From positions 1 to 19,432 of the forward strand of contig JAFNAJ010000008.1 of NCBI GenBank assembly GCA_017860085.1: a stretch of 19,432 nt of DNA, given 5' to 3'. The translations under genes were made by a program, and so were the position numbers. Shown one piece after another: positions 1-7,533 of the stretch; within the stretch, counting starts at the first letter, position 1; every line of letters starts with the position of its first letter. A model generated the notes under the pieces. That model was not told where the DNA came from and searched no databases. It worked only from the letters and a program-made list of their open reading frames with translations. The DNA is from Acidobacteriota bacterium. GTDB lineage: Bacteria; Acidobacteriota; Vicinamibacteria; Vicinamibacterales; JAFNAJ01.

Positions 1-639
1 CGCTCCACGCCTTCCTCGGAACTCGACGCCAATCAGCAGGGTGTCGCCGAACAGGAGCGGCGACGAGCCGATGAAATCGCCTGGTCGACTCTCCCACACC
101 ATGGTGCCGGTGTCCTTCCGCACCGCATACACGTAGCCGCCATAGTCCGAGATATATACGTGCTGGTCGTCGATCGCAGGAGAGCTGTGGCTGCCCTTCT
201 CCGACGGGTGACCACGAAACTCCCAGAGGCGTGATCCGTCCGAGCGGCGCACCGCTACGAGGGTCCCGCGATCGGTCGCGACGAACACCTCGCGTTCGGT
301 CACCGCCGGGGTCGACTTCGAGGCGCTGTAGTCGCCGACGTTCAGTCGCGGCGTCACCCACACCAGCCGGTAGCGCTTCCGTGGTCCCGCCGTGGCGTCG
401 GCAGGGGCAACGCCCGTGCGGTCTGCGCCGTATCGGTATTGCGTCGCGAGCGCACTGTGCTCGATCGCGACCGACTCGTTGCGGTGGGGCCATTTCCAGG
501 CCGCGTAGTACGCGCCCACGCCAGCAGCGCCCACGAGCACAACGGCCCCAAGGGCCGCCAGGGCTTTCCACGCGCGCCGCTTCCACGCGCGCCCGGGGGA
601 CTGCGTGGTCGACGTCCTCGTTACGTCTGGCGTCTGCAT
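1..639 (-). CDS. Membrane-anchored PQQ-type beta-propeller protein (3' end cut by window)
   Basis: The reading frame is open from an ATG at 639 to the window edge, giving 213 residues with no stop. The N-terminus has a basic stretch (RAWKRRAWK, about residues 17-25), then one hydrophobic segment (about 26-46, ALAALGAVVLVGAAGVGAYY), so it should be anchored in the inner membrane with the rest outside. From about residue 105 it shows PQQ/BamB-type blade motifs: STPAVTEREVFVATDRG, then G-S-R-L-W-E-F, SSPAIDDQHVYISDYGGYVYA and D-T-G-T-M-V-W-E. These are the repeating 'V-A-x-D-x-G-x-L-x-A-x-D-x-x-T-G-x-x-x-W' elements of quinoprotein-like propellers. A BamB-like scaffold and a sensor or dehydrogenase-like propeller are both possible; the missing C-terminus prevents a choice. 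It lies 54 bases downstream of mltG on the same strand and is probably co-transcribed with it. The propeller call is firm; the function is unknown. Confidence 0.8.
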   Translation of the reverse strand, partial: MQTPDVTRTSTTQSPGRAWKRRAWKALAALGAVVLVGAAGVGAYYAAWKWPHRNESVAIEHSALATQYRYGADRTGVAPADATAGPRKRYRLVWVTPRLNVGDYSASKSTPAVTEREVFVATDRGTLVAVRRSDGSRLWEFRGHPSEKGSHSSPAIDDQHVYISDYGGYVYAVRKDTGTMVWESRPGDFIGSSPLLFGDTLLIGVEFRGRRGA

Positions 640-693
640 CAAGCCTCTCGGTTGGTGGCGTGTGCCTGGAATCTGCCGGGGCACCTGCGCGGG

Positions 694-1770
694 TCACCGT
701 CTCTGCGCGCGGCCTCGTCGAAAGTACTCCACCTGGTGCCGGCGGACGTGGTTGGCGTGCTCAGCAAGCGTCGTCGAGAAGACGTGGCTCCCGTCGTTCC
801 TGCTGACGAAGTAGAGATACGACACCTTGGCCGGTGCCAGTGCGGCCTCAATCGACGACCGTCCGGGCGACGCAATGGGTCCGGGCGGCAGCCCGGCATA
901 CCTGTACGTGTTGTACGGCGAGTCGAACGCCAGATCGGCGCGCGTCAGGTTCCCGGTGTACCTGCCCGCCCGCCGCAGCGCGTAGATCACCGTGGGGTCG
1001 CACTGCAGCCCCATCCCGATCCGAAGACGGTTCGCGTACACGCCGGCCACGATGGCCCGCTCGTCTGGATGGGCGGTCTCCTCCTCGACGAGCGAGGCCA
1101 GTGTCACGATCTCGCGGACCGAGCGGCTGCCGGCGGCTGGCCCGGCCGCAGCCACCTTCTGCCACACCGCCTTGAATCGTCGCACCATCTGATCGACCAG
1201 GTCGGTCGCCGTCGCCGACCGTGGCAGACCGTAGGTGTCAGGAAAGAGGTAGCCCTCGAGATCAACGGCCACGGGATCCAGGTCGCGGACGAGGTGGACG
1301 CTCCTGGCGGCCGCGACGAACGTCTCAGCGGTGCCGAACCCCTGCTCCTCGAATGTGCGGGCCATTTCCGCGATGGTCAGCCCCTCGGGAAACGTCAACT
1401 GGCGGAGGAACACGTCCCCGCGTGCGAGCCGTGCCACGACCTCGACTGCGCTCTGCGGCCGGTCGAAGCGGTACTCGCCCGCCTTCAGGCGGCGTTCGGC
1501 TCCGGCCAGGCGTGCCGCCACACGGAACGACCACCGGTCGCGCACGATGCCGGCACGCGCGAGCGTGTCCGCGATGGTCGAGACGCCCGCGCCGCGCGGC
1601 ACGTCGACGAACCGCTCGGGCTCGGCGTATCCCTTGTAGGGGTGCCACAGCGCGCGGACCCACGCGCCACCCGCCAGGGCGACGACGATCGCCCCCGCGA
1701 GCAGGCCGAGGGCGAGCGTGCGCCATCTCGTCGAGCGCCTGGACGCGGATGGAGAGCTGGCCCTAGGCAT
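694..1770 (-). CDS. mltG: Endolytic murein transglycosylase MltG (YceG family)
   Basis: MltG cuts nascent glycan strands at the inner membrane and so helps set peptidoglycan chain length. An N-terminal basic region is followed by one transmembrane helix (about residues 18-38 from the start used here). A LysM-like region follows (FVDVPRGAGVSTIADTLARAG), then the catalytic YceG domain. Family signatures are clear: DLEGYLFPDTY, the catalytic-glutamate motif LASLVEEET, NRLRIGMGLQCDPTVIYAL, AFDSPYNTYRYAGLPPGPIA and the terminal region around AKVSYLYFVSRNDGSHVFS. The first Glu of VEEET corresponds to the E. coli catalytic Glu. The protein is 358 residues against about 340 in E. coli. The ATG at 1770 has GGAG just upstream and overlaps the ruvX stop by 8 bases; an in-frame start at 1809 would add 13 residues. 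It is the second gene of a ruvX-mltG-propeller operon. Confidence 0.95.
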   Translation of the reverse strand: MPRASSPSASRRSTRWRTLALGLLAGAIVVALAGGAWVRALWHPYKGYAEPERFVDVPRGAGVSTIADTLARAGIVRDRWSFRVAARLAGAERRLKAGEYRFDRPQSAVEVVARLARGDVFLRQLTFPEGLTIAEMARTFEEQGFGTAETFVAAARSVHLVRDLDPVAVDLEGYLFPDTYGLPRSATATDLVDQMVRRFKAVWQKVAAAGPAAGSRSVREIVTLASLVEEETAHPDERAIVAGVYANRLRIGMGLQCDPTVIYALRRAGRYTGNLTRADLAFDSPYNTYRYAGLPPGPIASPGRSSIEAALAPAKVSYLYFVSRNDGSHVFSTTLAEHANHVRRHQVEYFRRGRAQRR

Positions 1771-2224
1771 CGTCTCCGGTCGTCGCGCGCGGGGTCGCCG
1801 CGCGCTCATCGGCCCGCTGGTCGAGGAACTCCTGCAGGATCACCGCGGCGGCCGCCGCGTCGAGCCGCCCCTTGCGCCGCCGCCAGTCCTTCTCCAGGCT
1901 CGCGAGTCGGGACTCGGCTTCGATGCTCGTGAGACGCTCGTCCTGCTCGATGACGTCCACGGAGACGCGCTGACGAAGGGCCGCGGCAAAGGCTGAGGCA
2001 CGCGCCGTCACGTCGGTCGGTCGGCCATCGAGCCCCCGTGGGACGCCGACGACGACGGCATCGAGGCCGTCCTCGTCGGCCGCGAACCGCGTGACGAGCG
2101 CCACCGCCTGCTCGACGACATCGGCGCCATCCAGGCGCGTGAGCGGGCTCGCCAGCGTGCCCGAGGCATCGCTCAGCGCCACGCCCGTTCGGCGCGCCCC
2201 GACGTCGAACGCGATCACCCGCAT
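1763..2224 (-). CDS. ruvX: Putative pre-16S rRNA nuclease / Holliday junction resolvase-like RuvX (YqgF)
   Basis: This is a small RNase H-fold nuclease, 153 residues, the normal length for the family. The YqgF homologues trim the 5' end of 16S rRNA precursor, and a Holliday-junction role has also been proposed. Visible motifs are the N-terminal acidic strand IAFDVGARRTGVALSDA, the strand VVVGVPRGLDG, the segment IEQDERLTS and the C-terminal helix DAAAAAVILQEFLDQ, which carries the last conserved Asp. I chose the ATG at 2224; an in-frame GTG lies directly before it at 2227. There is no Shine-Dalgarno sequence, and a promoter-like pair upstream would place transcription start at about this ATG. 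It overlaps mltG by 8 bases. Confidence 0.92.
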   Translation of the reverse strand: MRVIAFDVGARRTGVALSDASGTLASPLTRLDGADVVEQAVALVTRFAADEDGLDAVVVGVPRGLDGRPTDVTARASAFAAALRQRVSVDVIEQDERLTSIEAESRLASLEKDWRRRKGRLDAAAAAVILQEFLDQRADERAATPRATTGDDA

Positions 2225-2230
2225 CACCGC

Positions 2231-2276
2231 AGCGTAGCAAGGCGGCGCCGGTCGGGCAACCGCCGCGTGTTATACT
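2231..2276. promoter_or_regulatory. Divergent promoter region between ruvX and the phosphatase gene
   Basis: On the plus strand TATACT (2271-2276) is a good -10 element, about 49 bases before the GTG start of the phosphatase gene, but no matching -35 box is present. Reading the other way, TATAAC (2274-2269) overlaps it and could serve ruvX. A second minus-strand pair, TTGCCC (2259-2254) and TACGCT (2236-2231), has a 17-base spacer and would start RNA close to the ruvX ATG at 2224, implying a leaderless message. All are sequence matches only. Confidence 0.4.
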
Positions 2277-2324
2277 CTCGCCCTGCTTCCCACACGCCAG
2301 GCACAGTACTTCGCTGGACTCCCC

Positions 2325-4382
2325 GTGTCGCCGCGAACGCTCCTCTTCGTGCTTCTTGGTCTCGTGGCCGTCGCGGGCAGCAGCCTGTCCTGTCGCGAGA
2401 CCTCGCCGCGAGCGACCCACTCGCAGAAGCTCGTGGTCATCGGGTTCGACGGTCTCGATCCCGATCTGGTCCGGCAGTGGGCCAGCGAAGGCAAGTTGCC
2501 GACGTTTGCCCGCCTGATCGACCAGGGCACGCTCGCCGAGCTCGACACCACGCACTCGCCGGAGTCGCCCACCGCGTGGGCGTCGTTTGCCACGGGCGTC
2601 AACGCCGGCAAGCACAACATCTACGACTTTCTCGTGCGCGATACGAGCAGCTACCTCATCGACCTGGGGATGGTCGAGCGGATTCCGGGGCGCTTCCTGT
2701 TCAACTACATCCCGGTCCGGCGTCCCGAGGTGCGGTCGATTCGCGGCGGTACCTCGTTCTGGGTCACGGCCGGCCGGGCGGGCGTCCGTTCGAGGGTCCT
2801 CACGGTTCCCGTGACGTATCCGCCCGAAGACGTGCCCGCCGGGGAATTGCTCTCGGGCCTGCCGCTGCCGGACATCCGCGGCACGATGGGGACCTTCTCG
2901 TACTTCGCGACCGATCTCAGCCGCTACGAGGAAGGCAACACCGAGTTCGGCGGCATTCTCAAGCGCCTGGTCTTCGAAGCCGGTGTCGCGTCGACTCAGC
3001 TGAGCGGGCCACCCAACCCGCTCGTTCGCCAGCGGATCTCGACCCTGCGCGAAGCCGAGCCGAACGACCGCACCCGGGCCGAGCTCGCCGAGCTCCATGC
3101 CAACGCCGACGTGCTCCTCCCGATGCGCATCGAGTGGCGGCGTGGATCGAAGCGGGCCGTGATCGACCTCGACGGACAGCGCGTCGCGCTCGAGCAGGGC
3201 GCCTGGAGCGCGTGGGTCAACCTGGAGTTCCGCATCAACGCGCTGCTGCGCCTGCAGGGCATGGCGCAGCTGTACCTCATCGGGGCCGACGATGAGCTGC
3301 AGCTCTACGTGTCGCCGGTCAACTGGAAGCCCGACGCCCCGCCGTTGCCGATGTCGGCCCCCGAACGGCTCTCGAGCGATCTGTACGACAAGCTCGGTCC
3401 GTTCAGAACGCTTGGCTGGGCCGAGGCGACGTGGCCTCTCGAGGAGGGCCGCATCGACGAGCAGGCGTTCATGGACGACCTGTACCGCGCATTCGACGAC
3501 CGCGCCCAGGTCATCCTCGACCGCTTGAGCGCCGGCAACTGGGACCTCTTCGTCGGGGTGATCGAGTCGACCGATCGCGTCCAGCACATGATGTGGCGCC
3601 TGATCGATCCGCAGCATCCGATGTACGACGCCGCCCTGGCGGCGCGGCACGGAGACGCCATCGAGCGTGTCTACCGCCGGAGTGATCAGTTCCTCGCCGA
3701 GGTTCTCGAGCGCCTGGATCCGAACATCCCCGTGCTCGTGGTGTCCGATCACGGGTTCAACTCCTGGCGGAAGGCGGTCAACCTCAACACGTGGCTCGTG
3801 CAGGAAGGGTTCATGGGACTGAAGTCGGAGGGCGGCTTCAAGAAGCTCGACGACCTGTTCGGGGCCGGCCAGTTCTGGGAACAGGTCGACTGGACGGCCA
3901 CGCGCGCCTATGCCATGGGCCTGGGCCAGATCTACTTCAACCTGCGCGGGCGCGAGGGCAAGGGCATCGTGAGCCCCGGCGCGGAGTACCAGGCGCTGAC
4001 CCGGGACCTCTCGGCCCGGCTCATGACCATGACCGACCCCGACACTGGGGCCCCCATCGTCCGGTCGGTGTACCCGCGCGATGCGGTCTACCAGGGGCCC
4101 TACCTCAACAATGCGTCCGACCTGCAGGTGGGCTTTCACGAGGGGTACCGGGTCTCGTGGCAGACGGCGCTCGGCGGCACGCCGGCCGGCATCGTGTACC
4201 CCAACATGAAGAAGTGGAGCGCCGACCACGGGTCCTTCGATCGCGAGGTCACGACTGGCACCCTGATCTCGAGTCGTCGCCTCGACAGGACGAGGTACGA
4301 CATCATGGACATCGCGCCCACGGTGTTGAAGTACTTCAACGTGCCGATTCCACCGGAAGTTGACGGCAAGCCGATCTTCTAA
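2325..4382 (+). CDS. Exported alkaline phosphatase family protein (type I phosphodiesterase / nucleotide pyrophosphatase-like)
   Basis: This 685-residue protein belongs to the alkaline-phosphatase superfamily, which hydrolyses phosphate mono- or diesters with two metal ions; the substrate cannot be read from sequence. An N-terminal hydrophobic segment (about residues 5-20) ends in a Cys at 23 (GSSLSC). This resembles a lipoprotein signal, but the lipobox is not canonical. Family motifs appear in order: VVIGFDGLDPDLV (metal Asp, about 37-49), SPTAWASFATGVNAGKHNI (likely Thr nucleophile at 83), IESTDRVQHMMWR (about 411), VLVVSDHGFNSW (about 471) and SADHGSFDREVTTGTL near the end, closing with DIAPTVLKYFNV. 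All expected metal-binding regions look intact. The start is a GTG at 2325 with only a weak ribosome site. The frame of the EnvC-like gene begins inside its last codons, so the two are translationally linked. Confidence 0.85.
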   Translation: MSPRTLLFVLLGLVAVAGSSLSCRETSPRATHSQKLVVIGFDGLDPDLVRQWASEGKLPTFARLIDQGTLAELDTTHSPESPTAWASFATGVNAGKHNIYDFLVRDTSSYLIDLGMVERIPGRFLFNYIPVRRPEVRSIRGGTSFWVTAGRAGVRSRVLTVPVTYPPEDVPAGELLSGLPLPDIRGTMGTFSYFATDLSRYEEGNTEFGGILKRLVFEAGVASTQLSGPPNPLVRQRISTLREAEPNDRTRAELAELHANADVLLPMRIEWRRGSKRAVIDLDGQRVALEQGAWSAWVNLEFRINALLRLQGMAQLYLIGADDELQLYVSPVNWKPDAPPLPMSAPERLSSDLYDKLGPFRTLGWAEATWPLEEGRIDEQAFMDDLYRAFDDRAQVILDRLSAGNWDLFVGVIESTDRVQHMMWRLIDPQHPMYDAALAARHGDAIERVYRRSDQFLAEVLERLDPNIPVLVVSDHGFNSWRKAVNLNTWLVQEGFMGLKSEGGFKKLDDLFGAGQFWEQVDWTATRAYAMGLGQIYFNLRGREGKGIVSPGAEYQALTRDLSARLMTMTDPDTGAPIVRSVYPRDAVYQGPYLNNASDLQVGFHEGYRVSWQTALGGTPAGIVYPNMKKWSADHGSFDREVTTGTLISSRRLDRTRYDIMDIAPTVLKYFNVPIPPEVDGKPIF

Positions 4383-5583
4383 TCCCGCATCGGTCGACGG
4401 TGGCGCCACGGTTCTCTCCGTGCTCGCAGTCGTCGTCTTCGCGTTCGGCTCCCTCGCCGCGGCGCCCCTTCCACAGGCCGGCGATGCCGATCGGTATCGC
4501 GCCCAGGCACGCCGCGCGCAGGCGCGTCTCGACGTCCTGACACGCGAGGCGCGGCGTCTCGCAGCCACTGAGAAGACCTTGCTCGCCGATCTGCGCGCCC
4601 TCGAACTCGAGCGAGAGCGCTGCGCGATCGAGGTCGAGCGTGTCGAGGCCGAGCTCTCGGCGGTCACGGCCGATCAGGAACGAGCCGCCACCGACGCGCA
4701 GCAGATCGAGGCCGTGCTCGACACCGAGCGCCCCATCGTCGCCGCGCGCCTGGCCCGCCTCTACATGATGGGAACGCGTTCGGTCCCACGCTGGTGGGCC
4801 GGGGTGGCGGGCGTCCGCGACGCGGGTCGGGCGTGGCGCATGCTCTCGGGGCTTGCCAGCATCGACCGCCGCCGGCTGGCCGCGTATGACGCCAACCTGG
4901 CGAGACTGTCTGCCGCCCGTGCCGCTCTCGCAGAACGCGCGCGGGAAATCGAGGGGCTGCGCGTCGAGGCCCAGGCGGCGAGGCGATCCGCCGACGCGGC
5001 TGCCGGACGCCAAGCGGCACGAGCCCGCGCCGTGGCAGAGCGCCGCGACCTCGCGGAACAGATGGCTGCCGAGTTGGCCCAGGCATCCGAGCGCCTCCAG
5101 GCGGCCGTGGCCGGGCTGGCGACCGGTGCGAGCGCCACGCCGGACGTGCTCCCGCTGCGTGCATTTCGCGGGGGACTCGACTGGCCGCTGGCTGGCCAGC
5201 TGGCGGCCCGCTTTGGCCGCCAGCGCGAGTCGCGGTTCGGAACGATGACCGTGCGCAATGGCGTCGACATCGCGTCGACCGACGGGACCGAGGTACGTGC
5301 CGTTCACGAAGGGCGCGTGGCGTTTGCCGACGTCTTCACCGGCTTCGGCCGGCTCGTCATCGTCGATCACGGCGGCGGTGCCTATTCGCTGTACGGCAAC
5401 CTGCGCGATGTCGAAGTCACGCGCGGTGCCAGCGTCGACGCCGGGTCGCCCCTGGGCACCGTGGGCCGATCGCCGACAGGTCAGACGGTGTTGTACTTCG
5501 AGCTCCGCATCGACGGACGTCCGGTGGATCCGCTAGAATGGCTGAAACCTTGGACTGAAGCGCGAACCGGCCCCACGCAATGA
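4360..5583 (+). CDS. EnvC-like coiled-coil protein with degenerate LytM (M23) domain, probable amidase activator
   Basis: EnvC-type proteins sit outside the inner membrane and switch on cell-wall amidases at division. Here an N-terminal signal segment (LAVVVFAFGSLAAAPLPQ) precedes a long Arg/Ala/Glu-rich coiled coil (about residues 45-255) and a C-terminal LytM domain (about 275-400). The M23 zinc ligands are missing: the HxxxD position reads NGVD (Asn300, Asp303), the later His is Asn347 in LYGNL, and the HxH motif is VLYFE (377-381). E. coli EnvC has the same kind of losses and ends SLYFEIR...VNPQPWL, close to VLYFELRIDGRPVDPLEWL here. The start is uncertain: TTG at 4360 overlaps the previous gene by 23 bases, and the next option is GTG at 4420, just at the hydrophobic segment. 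Its stop overlaps the S41 start as ATGA. The gene order envC then S41 protease is common in other bacteria, which supports the call. Confidence 0.85.
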   Translation: MTASRSSNPASVDGGATVLSVLAVVVFAFGSLAAAPLPQAGDADRYRAQARRAQARLDVLTREARRLAATEKTLLADLRALELERERCAIEVERVEAELSAVTADQERAATDAQQIEAVLDTERPIVAARLARLYMMGTRSVPRWWAGVAGVRDAGRAWRMLSGLASIDRRRLAAYDANLARLSAARAALAERAREIEGLRVEAQAARRSADAAAGRQAARARAVAERRDLAEQMAAELAQASERLQAAVAGLATGASATPDVLPLRAFRGGLDWPLAGQLAARFGRQRESRFGTMTVRNGVDIASTDGTEVRAVHEGRVAFADVFTGFGRLVIVDHGGGAYSLYGNLRDVEVTRGASVDAGSPLGTVGRSPTGQTVLYFELRIDGRPVDPLEWLKPWTEARTGPTQ

Positions 5584-6746
5584 CGCTCCGCACACGACTC
5601 GTCGTTCTCCTCGTTTCTACCCCCCTGGTCGCCTTCGCCGTCATCGGGGGCTTGATGGGTCGAGCGTCGGCCCGCGAGGACGACACCTACAAACACCTGC
5701 GCGTGTTCGAGGATGTCGTCTCGCTCATCACCAGCAACTACGTCGAGGATGTCGATGTCGACCGCGTGATGGAGGGGGCGATGCAGGGCCTGGCCGACGG
5801 GCTCGACCCGGACAGTGCCTACCTGACGCCCGCGCAGGTCACCGCCATCGAGCGCGGCGCTGTCGCGCAGGCCGGGACGGGCCTGACACTCACGCGGCAG
5901 TTCTACCTGCGTGTCCTGGCGGTTCGCGACGGGTCGCCCGCCTCGCGTGCCGGGCTCCGAGCCGGCGACTACCTTCGCGCGATCGATGGGCGCTCGACCC
6001 GGACGATGTCGGTGGTCGACGGGCGGCAGGCGCTCGACGGCCCGGCAGGGACGAAGGTGACGGTGACGATCCTGCGTGGAAGCGCCGCAGAGCCGCAGGA
6101 CATCGTGGTCGAGCGTGCGCCGCTGTCCACCGAAACCGTGACGCAGCGAATCGTGCGCGACGGCGTCGGGTACGTGCGGGTCGCGGCGTTCACTGGAACG
6201 ACGGCTGACGAGACCGCCGGCGCGCTCCGCGCCCTGCAGCAGGCGGGCGCCAGCAGCGTCGTGATCGACCTGCGAGGGACGTCGGACGGCACCGTCGAGG
6301 CGGCCGTCGCGGTCGCGCGGCTGTTCGTCGCGAAGGGCGTCCTCGTCCAGCACGAGGAGCGCGACAAGGCCGTCGAGAAGATCGAAGCGAGCGCCGGTGA
6401 CGGCAGTGTCGCCGTGCCGATCGCGCTGCTGAGCTCCGTGGGCACATCGGGACCGGCGGAGGTGTTCGTGGCGGCGCTCGTCGACAACGGTCGCGCGGAG
6501 CTCGTGGGCGAGCGGACGTTCGGGCGCGCCGCCGAGCAGTCGCTGGTCCGGCTGCCCGACGGCAGCGGGCTCTGGCTGACGACCGGGCGCTACCTCATGC
6601 CCTCGGGAAAGGCGATTAGCGGCAACGGTCTCGAGCCGACGGTCGCCGTCGAGGAACCCGAGATCGACACCGAGGCCCCGCCGGCAGTGACCGATCCCAT
6701 CCTGGACACCGCCGTCGGGAGGCTCGCCGCGCGCAAGGCCGCGTAG
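5580..6746 (+). CDS. S41 family (CtpA-like) protein with PDZ domain and degenerate catalytic site
   Basis: The domain order is that of carboxy-terminal processing proteases: signal/transmembrane segment (about residues 7-27), an N-terminal helical part ending DPDSAYLTP, a PDZ domain (about 95-185; DGSPASRAGLRAGDYLRAID) and an S41 domain (about 200-370). The S41 core is recognisable in VVIDLRG, AEVFVAALVDNGRAELVGE and LMPSGKAISGNGLEP. The active site is not intact. Aligned on the conserved Glu (294), the usual SASASE reads TSGPAE, so the nucleophile position is Gly291 with a Ser one residue earlier (290). The usual FGKG Lys is Arg316 (TFGRAAEQ), and the NPGG after IDLRG is TSDG. It may be a pseudoprotease or use an altered mechanism. 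The ATG overlaps the EnvC-like stop by 4 bases, so the two are co-translated and probably act together at the wall. Confidence 0.88.
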   Translation: MTLRTRLVVLLVSTPLVAFAVIGGLMGRASAREDDTYKHLRVFEDVVSLITSNYVEDVDVDRVMEGAMQGLADGLDPDSAYLTPAQVTAIERGAVAQAGTGLTLTRQFYLRVLAVRDGSPASRAGLRAGDYLRAIDGRSTRTMSVVDGRQALDGPAGTKVTVTILRGSAAEPQDIVVERAPLSTETVTQRIVRDGVGYVRVAAFTGTTADETAGALRALQQAGASSVVIDLRGTSDGTVEAAVAVARLFVAKGVLVQHEERDKAVEKIEASAGDGSVAVPIALLSSVGTSGPAEVFVAALVDNGRAELVGERTFGRAAEQSLVRLPDGSGLWLTTGRYLMPSGKAISGNGLEPTVAVEEPEIDTEAPPAVTDPILDTAVGRLAARKAA

Positions 6747-6772
6747 GCGAGTGTTTTTGGCGTGGCCACGTC

Positions 6773-6801
6773 TTGACACCCCGCCGACCGTCGCGTATAA
6801 C
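6773..6801 (+). promoter_or_regulatory. Sigma70-type promoter of the HU gene
   Basis: TTGACA (6773-6778) and TATAAC (6796-6801) are separated by exactly 17 bases, close to the consensus for a housekeeping promoter. Transcription should begin near 6808, leaving a leader of about 60 bases before the HU start. It lies in the 121-base gap after the S41 gene, so HU is expected to be transcribed independently of the envelope genes upstream. Confidence 0.85.
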
Positions 6802-6867
6802 CGCTCACGTTCGCGCAGTGCGTCGTGAATTCGCCGCGAGAGAACGCGCGGCTTCAGAGGAGGCTCG

Positions 6868-7143
6868 ATGAACAAGCAAGCGCTGATTGCCAAGATCGTC
6901 AAGGACACCGGCATCACCAAGACCGCGGCCGGCGCCGCTGTTGATTCGCTGATCGACGGCATCACCAAGGCCCTCAAGAAGGGCGAGTCGATCACCTTCG
7001 TTGGCTTCGGCACCTTCAAGACCGCTCAGCGGAAAGCCCGCACCGCGCGCAACCCGCAGACTGGCGGCACGATCAAGATCCCGAAGCGTCGCGTGGTCCG
7101 CTTCACGGCCGGCAAGGCCCTGAAGCTGACGGTCAACAAGTAG
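6868..7143 (+). CDS. hup: HU family DNA-binding protein
   Basis: This is a histone-like nucleoid protein of 91 residues, the standard HU size, which bends and compacts DNA as a dimer. The N-terminal helices MNKQALIAKIVKDTGITK are followed by the family signature GFGTFKTAQRKARTARNP. The arm carries RNPQTGGTIKIP, including the Pro that intercalates into DNA, and the end is KALKLTVNK. The start is certain: AGAGGAGG lies 5 bases before the ATG. HU is preferred over IHF because it has the Lys-rich HU surface, a stand-alone gene and its own strong promoter. The usual relatives are hupA/hupB; one copy is seen here, so I give the neutral symbol. Confidence 0.96.
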   Translation: MNKQALIAKIVKDTGITKTAAGAAVDSLIDGITKALKKGESITFVGFGTFKTAQRKARTARNPQTGGTIKIPKRRVVRFTAGKALKLTVNK

Positions 7144-7297
7144 GCCTTCGGCCCACCCTGTCGTCGGTCGGCGCCCCGTGCGCCGGCCGGCGCGCGGTCC
7201 CAGCACCGACGCCTCCTCGCGAGCCCCGGAGCCCGGGACCACCCGGCCAGGCGTGCTTCCGGACCCGTGCTCGACCCTCAAGGGCTCGATCCCAGGT
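7144..7297. other. Non-coding gap between HU and the tRNA promoter, with GC-rich hairpins
   Basis: No gene is seen here. Just after the HU stop is GGCC-TTC-GGCC (7143-7153), and at 7169-7185 a 6-bp stem CGGCGC/GCGCCG encloses a 5-base loop. Neither is followed by a T-run, so termination of the HU message here is possible but not proven. Confidence 0.4.
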
Positions 7298-7327
7298 TTG
7301 ACGCCGTGAAATTGGCGTTGCTATACT
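7298..7327 (+). promoter_or_regulatory. Promoter for tRNA-Val and possibly thrS
   Basis: TTGACG (7298-7303) and TATACT (7322-7327) are separated by 18 bases. The predicted start, near 7334, lies about 27 bases before the tRNA. No other clear promoter is seen before thrS, so this one may drive both the tRNA and the translation operon behind it. Confidence 0.75.
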
Positions 7328-7360
7328 GGGCGTTCGCGCAAGGGCCGGGGAGGCCAACGG

Positions 7361-7436
7361 AGGCGCGTAGCTCAGTGGTTAGAGCGCCTGCTTGACACGC
7401 AGGAGGTCGGTGGTTCGACTCCACTCGCGCCTACCA
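7361..7436 (+). tRNA. tRNA-Val(GAC)
   Basis: The 76-base sequence folds into a complete cloverleaf. The acceptor stem AGGCGCG/CGCGCCT has 7 pairs, followed by U8-A9, a D arm GCTC/GAGC, an anticodon arm CCTGC/GCAGG with loop TTGACAC (anticodon GAC, reading GUC valine codons), a 5-base variable loop and a T arm with loop TTCGACT. The discriminator is A and CCA is encoded. It lies about 98 bases before thrS. Confidence 0.97.
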
Positions 7437-7497
7437 ACCTGAGGAAGGGCTCGCGCAGCGATTGAATGGGGTATCCGAGCACGAGTCCGGTAACGGC

Positions 7498-7530
7498 TGC
7501 CTGGCTGTCCCGCCCGTCGTGTTCCAGGCA
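7498..7530 (+). promoter_or_regulatory. Hairpin just upstream of the thrS start
   Basis: TGCCTGG (7498-7504) and CCAGGCA (7524-7530) are perfect complements around a 19-base loop. The hairpin ends 3 bases before the thrS ATG, and its 3' arm holds the only AGG near the start, so folding would hide the ribosome site. Translational control of thrS is known in E. coli through a tRNA-like operator; relating this hairpin to that is speculation. No T-box motif is present. Confidence 0.35.
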
Positions 7531-7533
7531 TCG

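Noticed and set aside
1806..4667. Very long minus-strand open frame opposite the phosphatase and EnvC-like genes
   Set aside because: It lacks any recognisable domain and mirrors well-supported plus-strand genes; GC-rich codon use suppresses stops on the opposite strand.
7437..7533. T-box riboswitch before thrS
   Set aside because: Neither the conserved T-box sequence nor a terminator/antiterminator pair is visible.
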